A stretch of DNA of 64,000 nucleotides, taken from NCBI RefSeq assembly GCF_002531575.1, contig NZ_NWTI01000020.1, positions 85,257 through 149,256 of the forward strand, read 5' to 3'. Source of the stretch: Bradyrhizobium sp. Y36. GTDB taxonomy: Bacteria; Pseudomonadota; Alphaproteobacteria; Rhizobiales; Xanthobacteraceae. Made by a program: the position numbers and the translations under genes. The notes beneath the pieces are model-generated. The model was not told where the DNA came from. It was given only the letters and a program-made list of their open reading frames with translations, and did no database searches. Positions 53,521 through 61,033 of the stretch are shown piece after piece; within the stretch, counting starts at the first letter, position 1; each line of letters begins with the position of its first letter.

Positions 53521-55185
53521 ATGGAAACGACACTCCCGATTCTCTCGATGTCCGTGGCCGCCGCAGCGTCCGCTGCCGCCGTCCTCCCGAAGATCAAGGC
53601 GCGGGTCGAACTGTCCCGTGCCAAGCACCGCTCGCTCGCCGGACACTCCAAGATGTCGCGCCGGGTGGCGAAGCTGCTGCCGTTCTACGAGTTCGGAGAG
53701 AGCGATTACTTCTCCTGCGACGGCGCGCCGGCGAACATCGCCGCCCAGCGTAAGGACGCCTTCTTCCGCCTCGCCAAGCTCTACGCCGAGCGCTACCCGA
53801 AGGGCCGCGCGATGACGAAGGAAGCGGCGGAGACGATTTCCGATTTGAACTTCACCGAGAGCTACCGCGTGCCGTTCCAGTTCTCGCGTCTCGTTCGCGA
53901 GCATCTGGGCACCTCGACCTTCATGGAGTCGTCCAGCGGTGTCACCGTCACCGATGTCGACGGCAACACCTCGTACGACCTCACCGGGTCCTACGGCGTC
54001 AACATCTTCGGCAACGACTTCTACAAGGAGTGCATCGAGGGCGCCGAGAAGCGGGCGCATGCGCTCGGACCCGTGCTCGGCCCCTATCACCCCGTCATCC
54101 TCGACAACGTGCAGCGGCTCCGCCAGATCTCCGGCCTCGACGAGGTGTCGTTCCACATGTCCGGCACCGAGGCCGTGATGCAGGCCGTGCGCCTCGCGCG
54201 CTACCACACCCGGCGCACCCATCTCGTCCGATTCGCCGGCGCCTATCACGGCTGGTGGGGCGACGTGCAGCCCGGCGTCGGCAATCCCATTGCCGCGCAC
54301 GAGACCTACACCCTCGCCGAGATGTCGGAGAAGACGCTGCATGTGCTGAAGACGCGCAAGGACATTGCCTGCGTGCTGGTCAATCCGCTGCAGGGCCTGC
54401 ATCCGAACGCGAACGCTCCCGGCGATTCCTCGCTGGTCGACAGCTCGCGCGGCGGCAATTTCGATCGCGCAGCTTACACCGAATGGCTGAAGAAGCTTCG
54501 TGAAGTCTGCGCCGAGCGCGGCATCGTCTTGATCTTCGACGAGGTCTTCGTCGGCTTCCGCCTCGCGGCCGGTGGCGCCCAGGATTACTTTGGCGTCAAG
54601 GCCGACATGGTGACCTACGGCAAGAGCCTCGCCGGCGGCCTGCCGGTCGGCGTGGTCTGCGGCAAAAGCGAGCTGATGCGCCGCTTCCGCGACGACCGTC
54701 CCGCCGACATCTGCTTCGCCCGCGGCACCTTCAACTCGCACCCCTACGTCATGACGGCGATGGACGAGTTCCTGAGCCGCCTCGCCAGCCCCAACTTCCG
54801 CGCCGTCTACGAGGGGCTGGAAGAGACCTGGAACGGCCGTGTACAAACGCTCAACCGGATGATGGAAGGCGCCGACCTGCCGGTTCGCTTCGCCAACTTC
54901 TCGTCGATCTGGACGGTGAAATACACCACCCCGTCCCGCTACAACTGGATGCTGCAATACTACCTGCGCGCCGAGGGCCTGGCGCTGAGCTGGGTCGGCA
55001 CCGGCCGGCTGATCTTCAGCCTCAACTACACCGACGCCGATTTCACCGAAGTTGCCGAGCGCTTCGTCCGCGCCGCGCAGAAGATGAAGGCCGACGGCTT
55101 CTGGTGGCACGACGGCGCGCTCACCAACAAGAACATCAGGCGGCAGATCCTGAAAGAGATGCTGGCCAAGCGCTTTGGACGCTGA
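53521..55185 (+). CDS. Class III PLP-dependent aminotransferase/aminomutase with N-terminal extension
   Basis: The 554-residue protein matches the glutamate-1-semialdehyde aminomutase-like part of fold type I class III. It has VNIFGNDFYKECIEGAEKRA, SFHMSGTEAVMQAVRLARYH, FAGAYHGWWGDVQPGVG, the conserved LIFDEVFVGFRLA, and the PLP lysine in DMVTYGKSLAGGLPVGVV. About 110 residues at the N-terminus, including a hydrophobic start, precede the catalytic fold. Its true substrate is unknown; its place beside psd suggests an amine or lipid headgroup. A family A repeat follows. Confidence 0.88.
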   Translation: METTLPILSMSVAAAASAAAVLPKIKARVELSRAKHRSLAGHSKMSRRVAKLLPFYEFGESDYFSCDGAPANIAAQRKDAFFRLAKLYAERYPKGRAMTKEAAETISDLNFTESYRVPFQFSRLVREHLGTSTFMESSSGVTVTDVDGNTSYDLTGSYGVNIFGNDFYKECIEGAEKRAHALGPVLGPYHPVILDNVQRLRQISGLDEVSFHMSGTEAVMQAVRLARYHTRRTHLVRFAGAYHGWWGDVQPGVGNPIAAHETYTLAEMSEKTLHVLKTRKDIACVLVNPLQGLHPNANAPGDSSLVDSSRGGNFDRAAYTEWLKKLREVCAERGIVLIFDEVFVGFRLAAGGAQDYFGVKADMVTYGKSLAGGLPVGVVCGKSELMRRFRDDRPADICFARGTFNSHPYVMTAMDEFLSRLASPNFRAVYEGLEETWNGRVQTLNRMMEGADLPVRFANFSSIWTVKYTTPSRYNWMLQYYLRAEGLALSWVGTGRLIFSLNYTDADFTEVAERFVRAAQKMKADGFWWHDGALTNKNIRRQILKEMLAKRFGR

Positions 55186-55210
55186 GGTCGGTCCCCCGCT
55201 AACCACCACC

Positions 55211-55290
55211 GTCATTCCGGGGCGGCTCGAAGCGCCGAACCCGGAAGCTCGAGATTCCGGGTCTGGTCCTTCGGACCATCCCGCAATGAC
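55211..55290. repeat. Intergenic palindromic repeat, family A (short form)
   Basis: The left arm GTCATTCCGGGG matches the other copies exactly while the right arm reads ATCCCGCAATGAC, with one change. Interior hairpins are GGCTCGAAGCGCC, a central palindrome around GGAAGCTCGAGATTCC, and TGGTCCTTCGGACCA. A half-copy of family C (GGATGCCCGGGACAAGCCCG) lies just beyond at 55349-55377. Confidence 0.8.
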
Positions 55291-55418
55291 GGCGTTTACG
55301 GCGGCCCCCTGCCCCCGCGCGAGCAACGGCGAAAAAGCCCCCAAGACGTGGATGCCCGGGACAAGCCCGGGCATGACGTAACCGTTCGACATCGGAGTGT
55401 GACGTGTACGCAGCGCGC

Positions 55419-56078
55419 TCAGGCGTGCTGCTCTTCGAGCGTGGGCTCGCCGATGAGGCCCAGCGTGTGCTCGGGGTTGAGGTGCAGGCCGGGATCCATC
55501 AGCTCGCCGCGCATCAGCGCCAGCGGCGCGCTGCGATAGAGCATCAGATCGTGGAACGGATCGGTCAGGATCTTGGTCATCCAGACGAGGCCGGTCTCGA
55601 CGTCGCGGATGAAGAACAGGTGCACGGTGCGGAACAGAAGGCCGCCGCCGCCGACCACGAGCCAGATCTTGGCGACCTGTCGCATGAAGTCGGTCGCGCC
55701 CGCCCAGGGCGTGAACAGGCCGAACAGCGTGGGATCGGCGAGCAGCACCAGCGGCGAGGCTGCCCAGATCGCCATCAGCACCACCTTGCGCTGAAGGTTG
55801 TAGCCGACCTTGATCTCTTCCTTGTACTCGTGCGTGGCCTGGTTGATGTGGTCGTAATCGTGCGGCTCGAAGAAGAAGTGACCGGCCTGGCGCGAGGTCA
55901 TCGAGACCAGCCAGCCGACCAGCGCGGAGACCACGGGATCGACGAACAGCCAGACATAGGCGAAGAGGAAGCTCAGCGCGCTGACGAAGTGCAGGCTCTG
56001 ATTGATGCGGCTGTGGTGATAGTAGCGATGGTCGTCCCAGCGCTGGATCCGCAGCTGCTCGAGATAATTCTTGATCAT
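55419..56078 (-). CDS. Histidine-motif membrane protein resembling Mpo1/DUF962
   Basis: The 219-residue protein has about four membrane helices and clustered histidines on the first two: RYYHHSRINQSLHFVSALSF and GWLVSMTSRQAGHFFFEPHD followed by YDH. The pattern HH...N..LH then G...GHFFFE is that of Mpo1-like (DUF962) proteins, of which the yeast member is an iron-dependent dioxygenase of fatty-acid alpha-oxidation. The match is by motif only. A GGGGAAG site precedes the ATG. It lies between a lipid methyltransferase and psd, which fits a role in lipid metabolism. Confidence 0.6.
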   Translation of the reverse strand: MIKNYLEQLRIQRWDDHRYYHHSRINQSLHFVSALSFLFAYVWLFVDPVVSALVGWLVSMTSRQAGHFFFEPHDYDHINQATHEYKEEIKVGYNLQRKVVLMAIWAASPLVLLADPTLFGLFTPWAGATDFMRQVAKIWLVVGGGGLLFRTVHLFFIRDVETGLVWMTKILTDPFHDLMLYRSAPLALMRGELMDPGLHLNPEHTLGLIGEPTLEEQHA

Positions 56079-56131
56079 GCTCTTCCCCAGGATGCTTTCG
56101 GATACGGAGTTAACGGGATTCGATGTACGCC

Positions 56132-56165
56132 GTGTGACAACATCATCTTGTCATGTGACGACATG
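56132..56165. promoter_or_regulatory. Inverted repeats upstream of the Mpo1-like gene
   Basis: TGACAA and TTGTCA (56135-56153) flank a 7-nt spacer, and TGTC/GACA with a 7-nt spacer overlaps at 56150-56165. Four GTGAC/TGTCA-like half-sites thus fall within about 30 nt. They may be binding sites for a regulator of the Mpo1-like gene. No known regulator motif was assigned. Confidence 0.35.
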
Positions 56166-56201
56166 CAGCGGCGCGATGACGCACGACGCTCGCGCTTCAG
56201 G

Positions 56202-56891
56202 TCACGCCGCTTTCGCGACGTCGACCTTGCGGAAGCGCACCAGGGAGAAATGACCCAGCGGCGGAATCAGGCGGCGCTCGGCGAGCTCCATGCCATGAGC
56301 ACCGGCCAGCCACTTCGCATAACGCGACCAGGCGAACTCGGCGGTGCGGAAACCGAGCGGACGCACCACCGGCTGCAGCTTCTGCTCGATGAAGCGGCGC
56401 ATGCCGGCATCCGCGCTGACGCGCGTAAGGATGATCAGCTCGCCGCCGGGACGCAACACGCGGGCGAATTCGTCGAGCGCCTTCTCCGGGTTCGGCACCG
56501 CGGTCACGACATACTGCGCCATCACGACGTCGAAGGAATTGTCGGGGAATTCGAGCTTCTCGGCATCCATCACCGCGAGACCCTCGACGTTCTTCAGCTT
56601 GCCCTCGGCAACGCGCTGGCGCGCCTTGTCCAGCATCGCTTCCGAAATGTCGGTGCCGAAGATGCGCAGATTCGGGGCGTAGAGCGGCAGCGAGATGCCG
56701 GTGCCGACACCGACCTCGAGCACGCGGCCGCCGATCTTGTTGGTGGCGGCGATCGCCGCCTGCCGCCCCTTGGCGAACACGCCGCCGAACACGAGATCGT
56801 AGACCGGCGCCCAGCGATCGTAGGCCTGCTCGACCGTGCCGCGGGTAAGGTCGAGCTGCTGGGTGCCGTCAAGGTTCATGATCTTGGCCAT
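56202..56891 (-). CDS. pmtA: SAM-dependent methyltransferase, PmtA-like (phosphatidylethanolamine N-methyltransferase)
   Basis: The 229-residue class I methyltransferase has SAM motif I VLEVGVGTGISLPLYAP, motif II FGTDISEAMLDKAR, and the post-motifs FDVVMAQYVVTAVPNPEKAL and RVLRPGGELIILTR. The short motif I and length fit Rhodobacter-type PmtA, which makes phosphatidylcholine from phosphatidylethanolamine by three methylations. A quinone-type methyltransferase of the same superfamily is the main alternative. The nearby psd gene would supply its substrate, supporting the lipid assignment. Confidence 0.75.
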   Translation of the reverse strand: MAKIMNLDGTQQLDLTRGTVEQAYDRWAPVYDLVFGGVFAKGRQAAIAATNKIGGRVLEVGVGTGISLPLYAPNLRIFGTDISEAMLDKARQRVAEGKLKNVEGLAVMDAEKLEFPDNSFDVVMAQYVVTAVPNPEKALDEFARVLRPGGELIILTRVSADAGMRRFIEQKLQPVVRPLGFRTAEFAWSRYAKWLAGAHGMELAERRLIPPLGHFSLVRFRKVDVAKAA

Positions 56892-56924
56892 CGGTGAGGT
56901 TCTCGCTGTGGTTCTAATGAAAGA

Positions 56925-57977
56925 TCAACCGCGCACCGGGCGCCGCGCCATGCGAGGCGAGGCGCGCAGGACGCGGCTGGGCTGAAGGGAGGTGAGGTTG
57001 CCGACGAACTGGCGCGCGCTGTTCTCCCAGGAACGCTCCAGCGCAAAGTTGCGGCAGGTCTCGCGCGACATGGTGAGCGCGCGCAGGCACGCGCGGCGCA
57101 AATCGTGATCGATGGCGCCGATCGGATGATCGGCGATGACGTCCTTCGGACCCGTCACCGGGAAGGCCGCGACCGGCGTGCCGCAGGCCAGCGCCTCGAG
57201 CTGCACCACGCCGAACGTATCGGTCAGGCTCGGAAACACGAACACGTTGGCGGCGGCGAGATGCGCGGTGAGATCGGCGCCCTTCTTCTCGCCGAGGAAC
57301 ACCACGTGCGGATATTTCTTTTCGAGCGCGGCCTTCTGCGGGCCGTCGCCGACGACGACCTTGGTGCCGGGCAGATCGAGCGAGAGGAACGCCTCGAGAT
57401 TCTTCTCCACCGCCACGCGCCCCATGGTCATGAAGATCGGGCGCGGCAGATCGAGCTTGGCGGGGCTATCCGGATGGAACAGCTCGGTGTTGACGCCGCG
57501 TGTCCAGAAGCCGAGCCGCTTGAAGCCGCGCTCGGACAGCTCCTGCCGCAGGGAGGGCGTCGCCACCATGGTCATGGCGGCAGCATCGTGGAAGTGGCGC
57601 AGCACGGCATAGCCGACCGACGCCGGGATGCCGGTCCGCACCGAAACATATTCGGGGAAGCGCGTGGTGTAGGAGGTGGTGAAGGCGAGCCGGTTGCGAC
57701 GGCAATAGGCCCGCGCCGCCCAGCCGATCGGCCCTTCGGTTGCGATATGCAGGGCTTCCGGCGCGCAGCTCTCGATCCGCCGCGCAATCTCCTTCGCCGA
57801 AGGCAGCGCAAAGCGCAGGCCCGGATAGGTCGGCAGCGGCCAGGACGGAAAGCCGTCCGGCGTGAGGAAGTCGATCTCGACATCGAGCGCCTTGGCCGCG
57901 TTCGCCAGCGAAGTCAGGGTGCGGACCACGCCGTTGACCTGCGGATGCCAGGCGTCAGTTGCGATTAATACCCGCAT
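56925..57977 (-). CDS. GT4 family glycosyltransferase
   Basis: With the start at 57977 the protein has 350 residues and begins MRVLIATDAWHPQVNGVV, the acceptor-domain start seen in SqdX/PimB-type GT4 enzymes. The C-terminal nucleotide-sugar domain holds PIFMTMGRVAVEKNLEAFL, VVGDGPQKAALE, and the EX7E-type region VFPSLTDTFGVVQLEALACG. It likely adds a sugar to a lipid or diacylglycerol acceptor, which would fit the adjacent phospholipid genes; this is inference. The open frame extends 15 codons upstream. Confidence 0.85.
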   Translation of the reverse strand: MRVLIATDAWHPQVNGVVRTLTSLANAAKALDVEIDFLTPDGFPSWPLPTYPGLRFALPSAKEIARRIESCAPEALHIATEGPIGWAARAYCRRNRLAFTTSYTTRFPEYVSVRTGIPASVGYAVLRHFHDAAAMTMVATPSLRQELSERGFKRLGFWTRGVNTELFHPDSPAKLDLPRPIFMTMGRVAVEKNLEAFLSLDLPGTKVVVGDGPQKAALEKKYPHVVFLGEKKGADLTAHLAAANVFVFPSLTDTFGVVQLEALACGTPVAAFPVTGPKDVIADHPIGAIDHDLRRACLRALTMSRETCRNFALERSWENSARQFVGNLTSLQPSRVLRASPRMARRPVRG

Positions 57978-58251
57978 GGGAAAATCCCGAGAGTTTGATG
58001 ATTCTCGGTTTCCGACCATCAACGAAGGATATTTCAGGCGTGTGACGTCATAGAAGTGTCGGCCCGTTGTTTTGGTCGTTAACGGGCGCCGGCGGCCACG
58101 AAACTGTCATGAAACAATCCTTGCCACCGTGAAACCGTTTTCGGTTTTCCGCGCAAATCTCCCGAAACGTTTTTCCGTTAGTGATCCAGGCAACGGAGCA
58201 CCGCAACGGTGCCGCGGTGGCCGAAACCACCGAGCAAACAGGGGCGATCAC

Positions 58252-58968
58252 ATGTTCAATCTGGACACGTTCAAGAGGTTTTCGCGCGCCGTTGCCTTTG
58301 GCGCCGTCGCGGTCTCCGCGATCGCTTTCGCAGGTAGCGCCAAGGCCGCGCCCGTGCAGCTGTTCCCCTTCTTCCAGCCGCTGCCGCCGTTCGCCGCGCC
58401 GCAGCCGATCCAGCCCTATCAGCCCTACCAGGCGCCGGCCTACCAGACCGAGCCGTCCGAGGATCAGGACGCCGTCGAGATGCCGGCCCGCTTCCGCCGC
58501 CAGACCGTCTCCTACGCGACGCGTGAGGCGCCGGGCACCATCATCATCGATACGCCCAACACTTACCTCTATTACGTGCTCGGCAACGGTCAGGCGCTCC
58601 GCTACGGCATCGGCGTCGGCCGCGACGGCTTCACCTGGTCCGGCGTGCAGTCGGTGACCCGCAAGGCCGAGTGGCCGGCCTGGACGCCGCCGCCGGAAAT
58701 GATCGCCCGCCAGCCCTATCTGCCGCGCCACATGGCCGGCGGCCCCGGCAATCCGCTCGGCGCCCGCGCCATGTATCTCGGCGGCACCATCTACCGCATC
58801 CACGGCACCAACGCGCCCGAGACCATCGGCAAGCGCGTCTCGTCCGGGTGCATCCGCATGACGAACGACGACGTCACCGACCTCTATTCCCGCGTCAACG
58901 TCGGCACCAAGGTCGTGGTGCTGCCGATGACGGAGCGCCGCGCGGAGCTCGGAACCGCGACGCGCTGA
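58252..58968 (+). CDS. L,D-transpeptidase (YkuD domain)
   Basis: The start at 58252 (AGGGGCG upstream) gives 238 residues with a signal peptide ending AGSAKAAP. A Pro/Gln/Tyr-rich segment (PFFQPLPPFAAPQPIQPYQP) precedes the YkuD catalytic domain, with YRIHGTNAPETIGKRVSSG followed by CIRM: the His and catalytic Cys are both present. The enzyme makes 3-3 peptidoglycan cross-links or anchors outer-membrane proteins in the periplasm. A terminator follows 23 nt after the stop. The long frame before the chosen ATG is not coding. Confidence 0.93.
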   Translation: MFNLDTFKRFSRAVAFGAVAVSAIAFAGSAKAAPVQLFPFFQPLPPFAAPQPIQPYQPYQAPAYQTEPSEDQDAVEMPARFRRQTVSYATREAPGTIIIDTPNTYLYYVLGNGQALRYGIGVGRDGFTWSGVQSVTRKAEWPAWTPPPEMIARQPYLPRHMAGGPGNPLGARAMYLGGTIYRIHGTNAPETIGKRVSSGCIRMTNDDVTDLYSRVNVGTKVVVLPMTERRAELGTATR

Positions 58969-58991
58969 ACCGACAGGACATTGTGACGCAA

Positions 58992-59020
58992 ACGGCCCCG
59001 GAACCCACCGGGGTCGTTTT
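58992..59020 (+). terminator. Rho-independent terminator after the L,D-transpeptidase gene
   Basis: A 10-bp stem, ACGGCCCCGG with CCGGGGTCGT (one G-T pair), closes a 6-nt loop and is followed by TTTTCGTTTG. It is 23 nt downstream of the stop codon. Confidence 0.8.
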
Positions 59021-59081
59021 CGTTTGCCCACGACGTGTCGACGCGCGCTTGCTGCGGCGCGGTCCCTTGATGGAGGCGCCA

Positions 59082-59501
59082 ATGCAATCAGATTTGCAAC
59101 CCTCGCCGTGTCGGTGGCTGTCCGCGATCGCAGGCGCCGGAGCCCTGGCGCTGCTCGTGTCCGCGCCCTCATCGCGCGCGCAGCAGCCGGCGGGCGATGA
59201 GGCCGCCCAGCAGGCTTTCAACAATTCCTGCCGAACCTGTCATTCCACGAAGGAAGGCGACAACCGCCTCGGCCCCAACCTCAACAGGATTCTAGGCCGC
59301 AAGGCCGGCTCGCTGCCGGACTACAACTACTCCTCGTCCATGAAGGAAGCCGGCTTCGTCTGGGACCAGGACAAGCTCACCCGCTTCATGCTCAAGCCCG
59401 ACGAGGTGGTGTCGGGCAACAAGATGCAGCCTTATGGCGGCGTCTCGGCGGAGGAAGCCGCGAAGGTGGTTGCGTATTTGCAAGCCGCGGGCGGGCGATA
59501 A
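59082..59501 (+). CDS. Soluble c-type cytochrome (class I)
   Basis: The 139-residue protein starts at 59082 behind GGAGG (59072) and has a signal peptide (RWLSAIAGAGALALLVSAPS, cleaved near SRAQQ). The heme attachment site is FNNSCRTCHSTK (CxxCH) and the distal Met ligand is in GNKMQPYGGVS, as in cytochrome c2/c550-type electron carriers. A second ATG lies 12 nt upstream. It is periplasmic and could carry electrons for respiration. The open frame reaching back to 58671 overlaps the L,D-transpeptidase gene and is not coding. Confidence 0.9.
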   Translation: MQSDLQPSPCRWLSAIAGAGALALLVSAPSSRAQQPAGDEAAQQAFNNSCRTCHSTKEGDNRLGPNLNRILGRKAGSLPDYNYSSSMKEAGFVWDQDKLTRFMLKPDEVVSGNKMQPYGGVSAEEAAKVVAYLQAAGGR

Positions 59502-59535
59502 CCGCGCGTTCAGGCTTGCGTCGGAAATCGTGGCG

Positions 59536-59686
59536 CATCCTTCGAGACGCCCGCCGATGGCGGGCTCCTCAGGATGAGGGCGGAGTGCGCGGCCGCCAGT
59601 GTTCACGCAACTCTTGCGCAAGACCGCATATGCCAGTTAGCCTCATCCTGAGGAGCGCGCTCTTGCGCGCGTCTCGAAGGACGAGG
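59536..59686. repeat. Composite inverted repeat, family B (copy 1), upstream of GIY-YIG gene
   Basis: Two halves of about 45 nt face each other: CATCCTTCGAGACGC...CTCCTCAGGATGAGG at 59536-59579 and its inverted relative CCTCATCCTGAGGAGC...GCGTCTCGAAGGACGAGG at 59641-59686. A 61-nt spacer between them shares ATGCCAGTT with copy 2. Each half also has a small internal hairpin. The right end supplies the ribosome binding site of the next gene. Confidence 0.8.
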
Positions 59687-59694
59687 CGTTCACG

Positions 59695-60027
59695 ATGACT
59701 GATGGCGCTTGGCTCGACATCCTCAGATGCGTCGACGGCAGTTACTACATCGGCACGACGCGCACCGAGCTCGACATCAGAATCGCCCAGCACAACACCG
59801 GCACGTTCGAGAGCTATACACAGTCGCGCCGCCCCGTGACGTTGATCTTCTCGCAATGGTTCGATCGCATCACCGACGCGATCGAATGCGAACGCAAACT
59901 CAAGAAATGGAGCCGCGCCAAGAAGGAAGCCTTCATGCGCGGAGATTTCACTGAATTGCATGAGTTGGCAAAGCGCGGATCGCATCATCCTTCGAGACGC
60001 CCCCCCTATGGCGGCCCCTCAGGATGA
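59695..60027 (+). CDS. GIY-YIG endonuclease family protein, degenerate, ends inside a repeat
   Basis: The 110-residue frame is a second small GIY-YIG domain. The first signature Tyr is lost (AWLDILRCVDGSYYIGTT has LDI where VYI is expected), while YIG, the Arg/His of IRIAQHN and the Glu of ECERKLKKW remain, so activity is doubtful. The ribosome site GAAGGACGAGG lies inside the upstream family B repeat, and about the last 13 residues (HPSRRPPYGGPSG) are encoded by the downstream repeat. It is only distantly similar to the copy at 4552. Its flanks place it in a repeat-bounded cassette. Confidence 0.78.
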   Translation: MTDGAWLDILRCVDGSYYIGTTRTELDIRIAQHNTGTFESYTQSRRPVTLIFSQWFDRITDAIECERKLKKWSRAKKEAFMRGDFTELHELAKRGSHHPSRRPPYGGPSG

Positions 60028-60156
60028 GGTCTGAGTGTGGGGCTCCGGACGGTCCGATGGAAGATCTCTTGCTTCACGAATGACTGCCGCGACGGACGAA
60101 ATGCCAGTTGAGCCTCATCCTGAGGAGCCGCGCCAGCGGCGTCTCGAAGGACGAGG
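59985..60156. repeat. Composite inverted repeat, family B (copy 2), downstream of GIY-YIG gene
   Basis: The plan repeats copy 1: a left half beginning CATCCTTCGAGACGC (59985-60029) and an inverted right half CCTCATCCTGAGGAGC...GTCTCGAAGGACGAGG (60113-60156) with a spacer of 83 nt. Both copies have the same orientation, giving a direct-repeat bracket around the GIY-YIG gene. Confidence 0.8.
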
Positions 60157-60216
60157 CGGGCACGTTGAGGACAAAGAGTTCGCGGCATTCTAATTATCCA
60201 ACGGACATCACCCGCT

Positions 60217-60753
60217 ATGACGCCCGCCCTAAGCGCTACCGCTGATACGATCCGCCTGCTCGCACCCGCCGATGCCGCGCTCTACCGCACGATCCGGCTG
60301 GAAGCGCTCGCGACCCATCCCGAGGCTTTTGGCAGCACGCTCGAACGCGAGCGGGACAAGCCCCTTGCCTGGTTCGAAGAGCGTCTGGCGACGTCGGACG
60401 TGTTCGGTGCGTTCATCGCAGGCGAACTGGTGGGGACCGCCGGCTTCCGCCGGGAGGATGGTGCGAAGACCGCGCACAAGGCGGTGCTGTGGGGGATGTA
60501 TGTGCGGCCACAGGCGCGGAAGTGCGGCACCGGGCGACTCCTCGTCGACGCCGTCGCAGCGCATGCGGCAAGCCGCGTCGAGCAGCTTCATCTTGTCGTC
60601 GTCAGCCAAAACCTGCCCGCGTTGCGGCTCTACACGGCGGCCGGTTTCGTCGAATATGGTCGCGGGGTGAAGGCGCTGAAGCAGCACGGCCGATACCATG
60701 ATGAGATCATGATGGCCTTGTTCTTCGAAGACGACGCGCGGCGGTCTCGGTGA
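60217..60753 (+). CDS. GNAT family N-acetyltransferase
   Basis: The 178-residue protein has the GNAT core: IRLLAPADAALYRTIRLEAL at the start, GELVGTAGFRRE for strand 4, and the acetyl-CoA loop region WGMYVRPQARKCGTGRLLV, which departs from the usual RxxGxG as RKCGTG. The C-terminal LPALRLYTAAGFVEYGR is typical. Acceptor is unknown. Its 3' end overlaps the convergent small membrane gene by 47 nt. Confidence 0.88.
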   Translation: MTPALSATADTIRLLAPADAALYRTIRLEALATHPEAFGSTLERERDKPLAWFEERLATSDVFGAFIAGELVGTAGFRREDGAKTAHKAVLWGMYVRPQARKCGTGRLLVDAVAAHAASRVEQLHLVVVSQNLPALRLYTAAGFVEYGRGVKALKQHGRYHDEIMMALFFEDDARRSR

Positions 60754-61033
60754 TCCCGGCGCCGTTCCCGCCTCGCCGCTCCGAGATCAACCTCAACCAC
60801 GCGGCCGAATGAAACGCGCTCATCAGCAGATACATCGGCACCATGCCGCCGAGCAGAGACCCCTGCCCGGCGCCGCACAGCATGTCCGCCGGACCGTTGC
60901 CGAGCATGGCCGTCGACAGCGCCATGACCGCGAAGGTCGGCGTGGCCGCCAAGGCCAGCCATCTGGCGACATGGCGCGCCACCGTCGCGCCATCGCGGCT
61001 GGCGCCAGCCGTTGCGCTCAGGTGACTAGTCAC
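60707..61033 (-). CDS. Small integral membrane protein downstream of the DUF899 gene
   Basis: The 108-residue product starts at a GTG (61033) that overlaps the DUF899 stop by 8 nt. It has two clear membrane helices, HVARWLALAATPTFAVMALS and GGMVPMYLLMSAFHSAAWL, linked by a loop with one Cys. Small membrane proteins of this type accompany DUF899 or stress-regulated genes in rhizobia; function is unknown. The open frame extends to 61345 inside the DUF899 gene, so the start is an inference. Confidence 0.65.
   Translation of the reverse strand: MTSHLSATAGASRDGATVARHVARWLALAATPTFAVMALSTAMLGNGPADMLCGAGQGSLLGGMVPMYLLMSAFHSAAWLRLISERRGGNGAGITETAARRLRRTRPS

Noticed and set aside
53506..55392. A 628-codon minus-strand open frame opposite the class III PLP enzyme gene
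   Set aside because: The plus-strand product has all class III motifs; the opposite frame is a GC-driven shadow.
749..60156. Intergenic palindromes as a CRISPR array
   Set aside because: Copies are scattered one per gap, are themselves palindromic, and have no regular spacers or cas genes.
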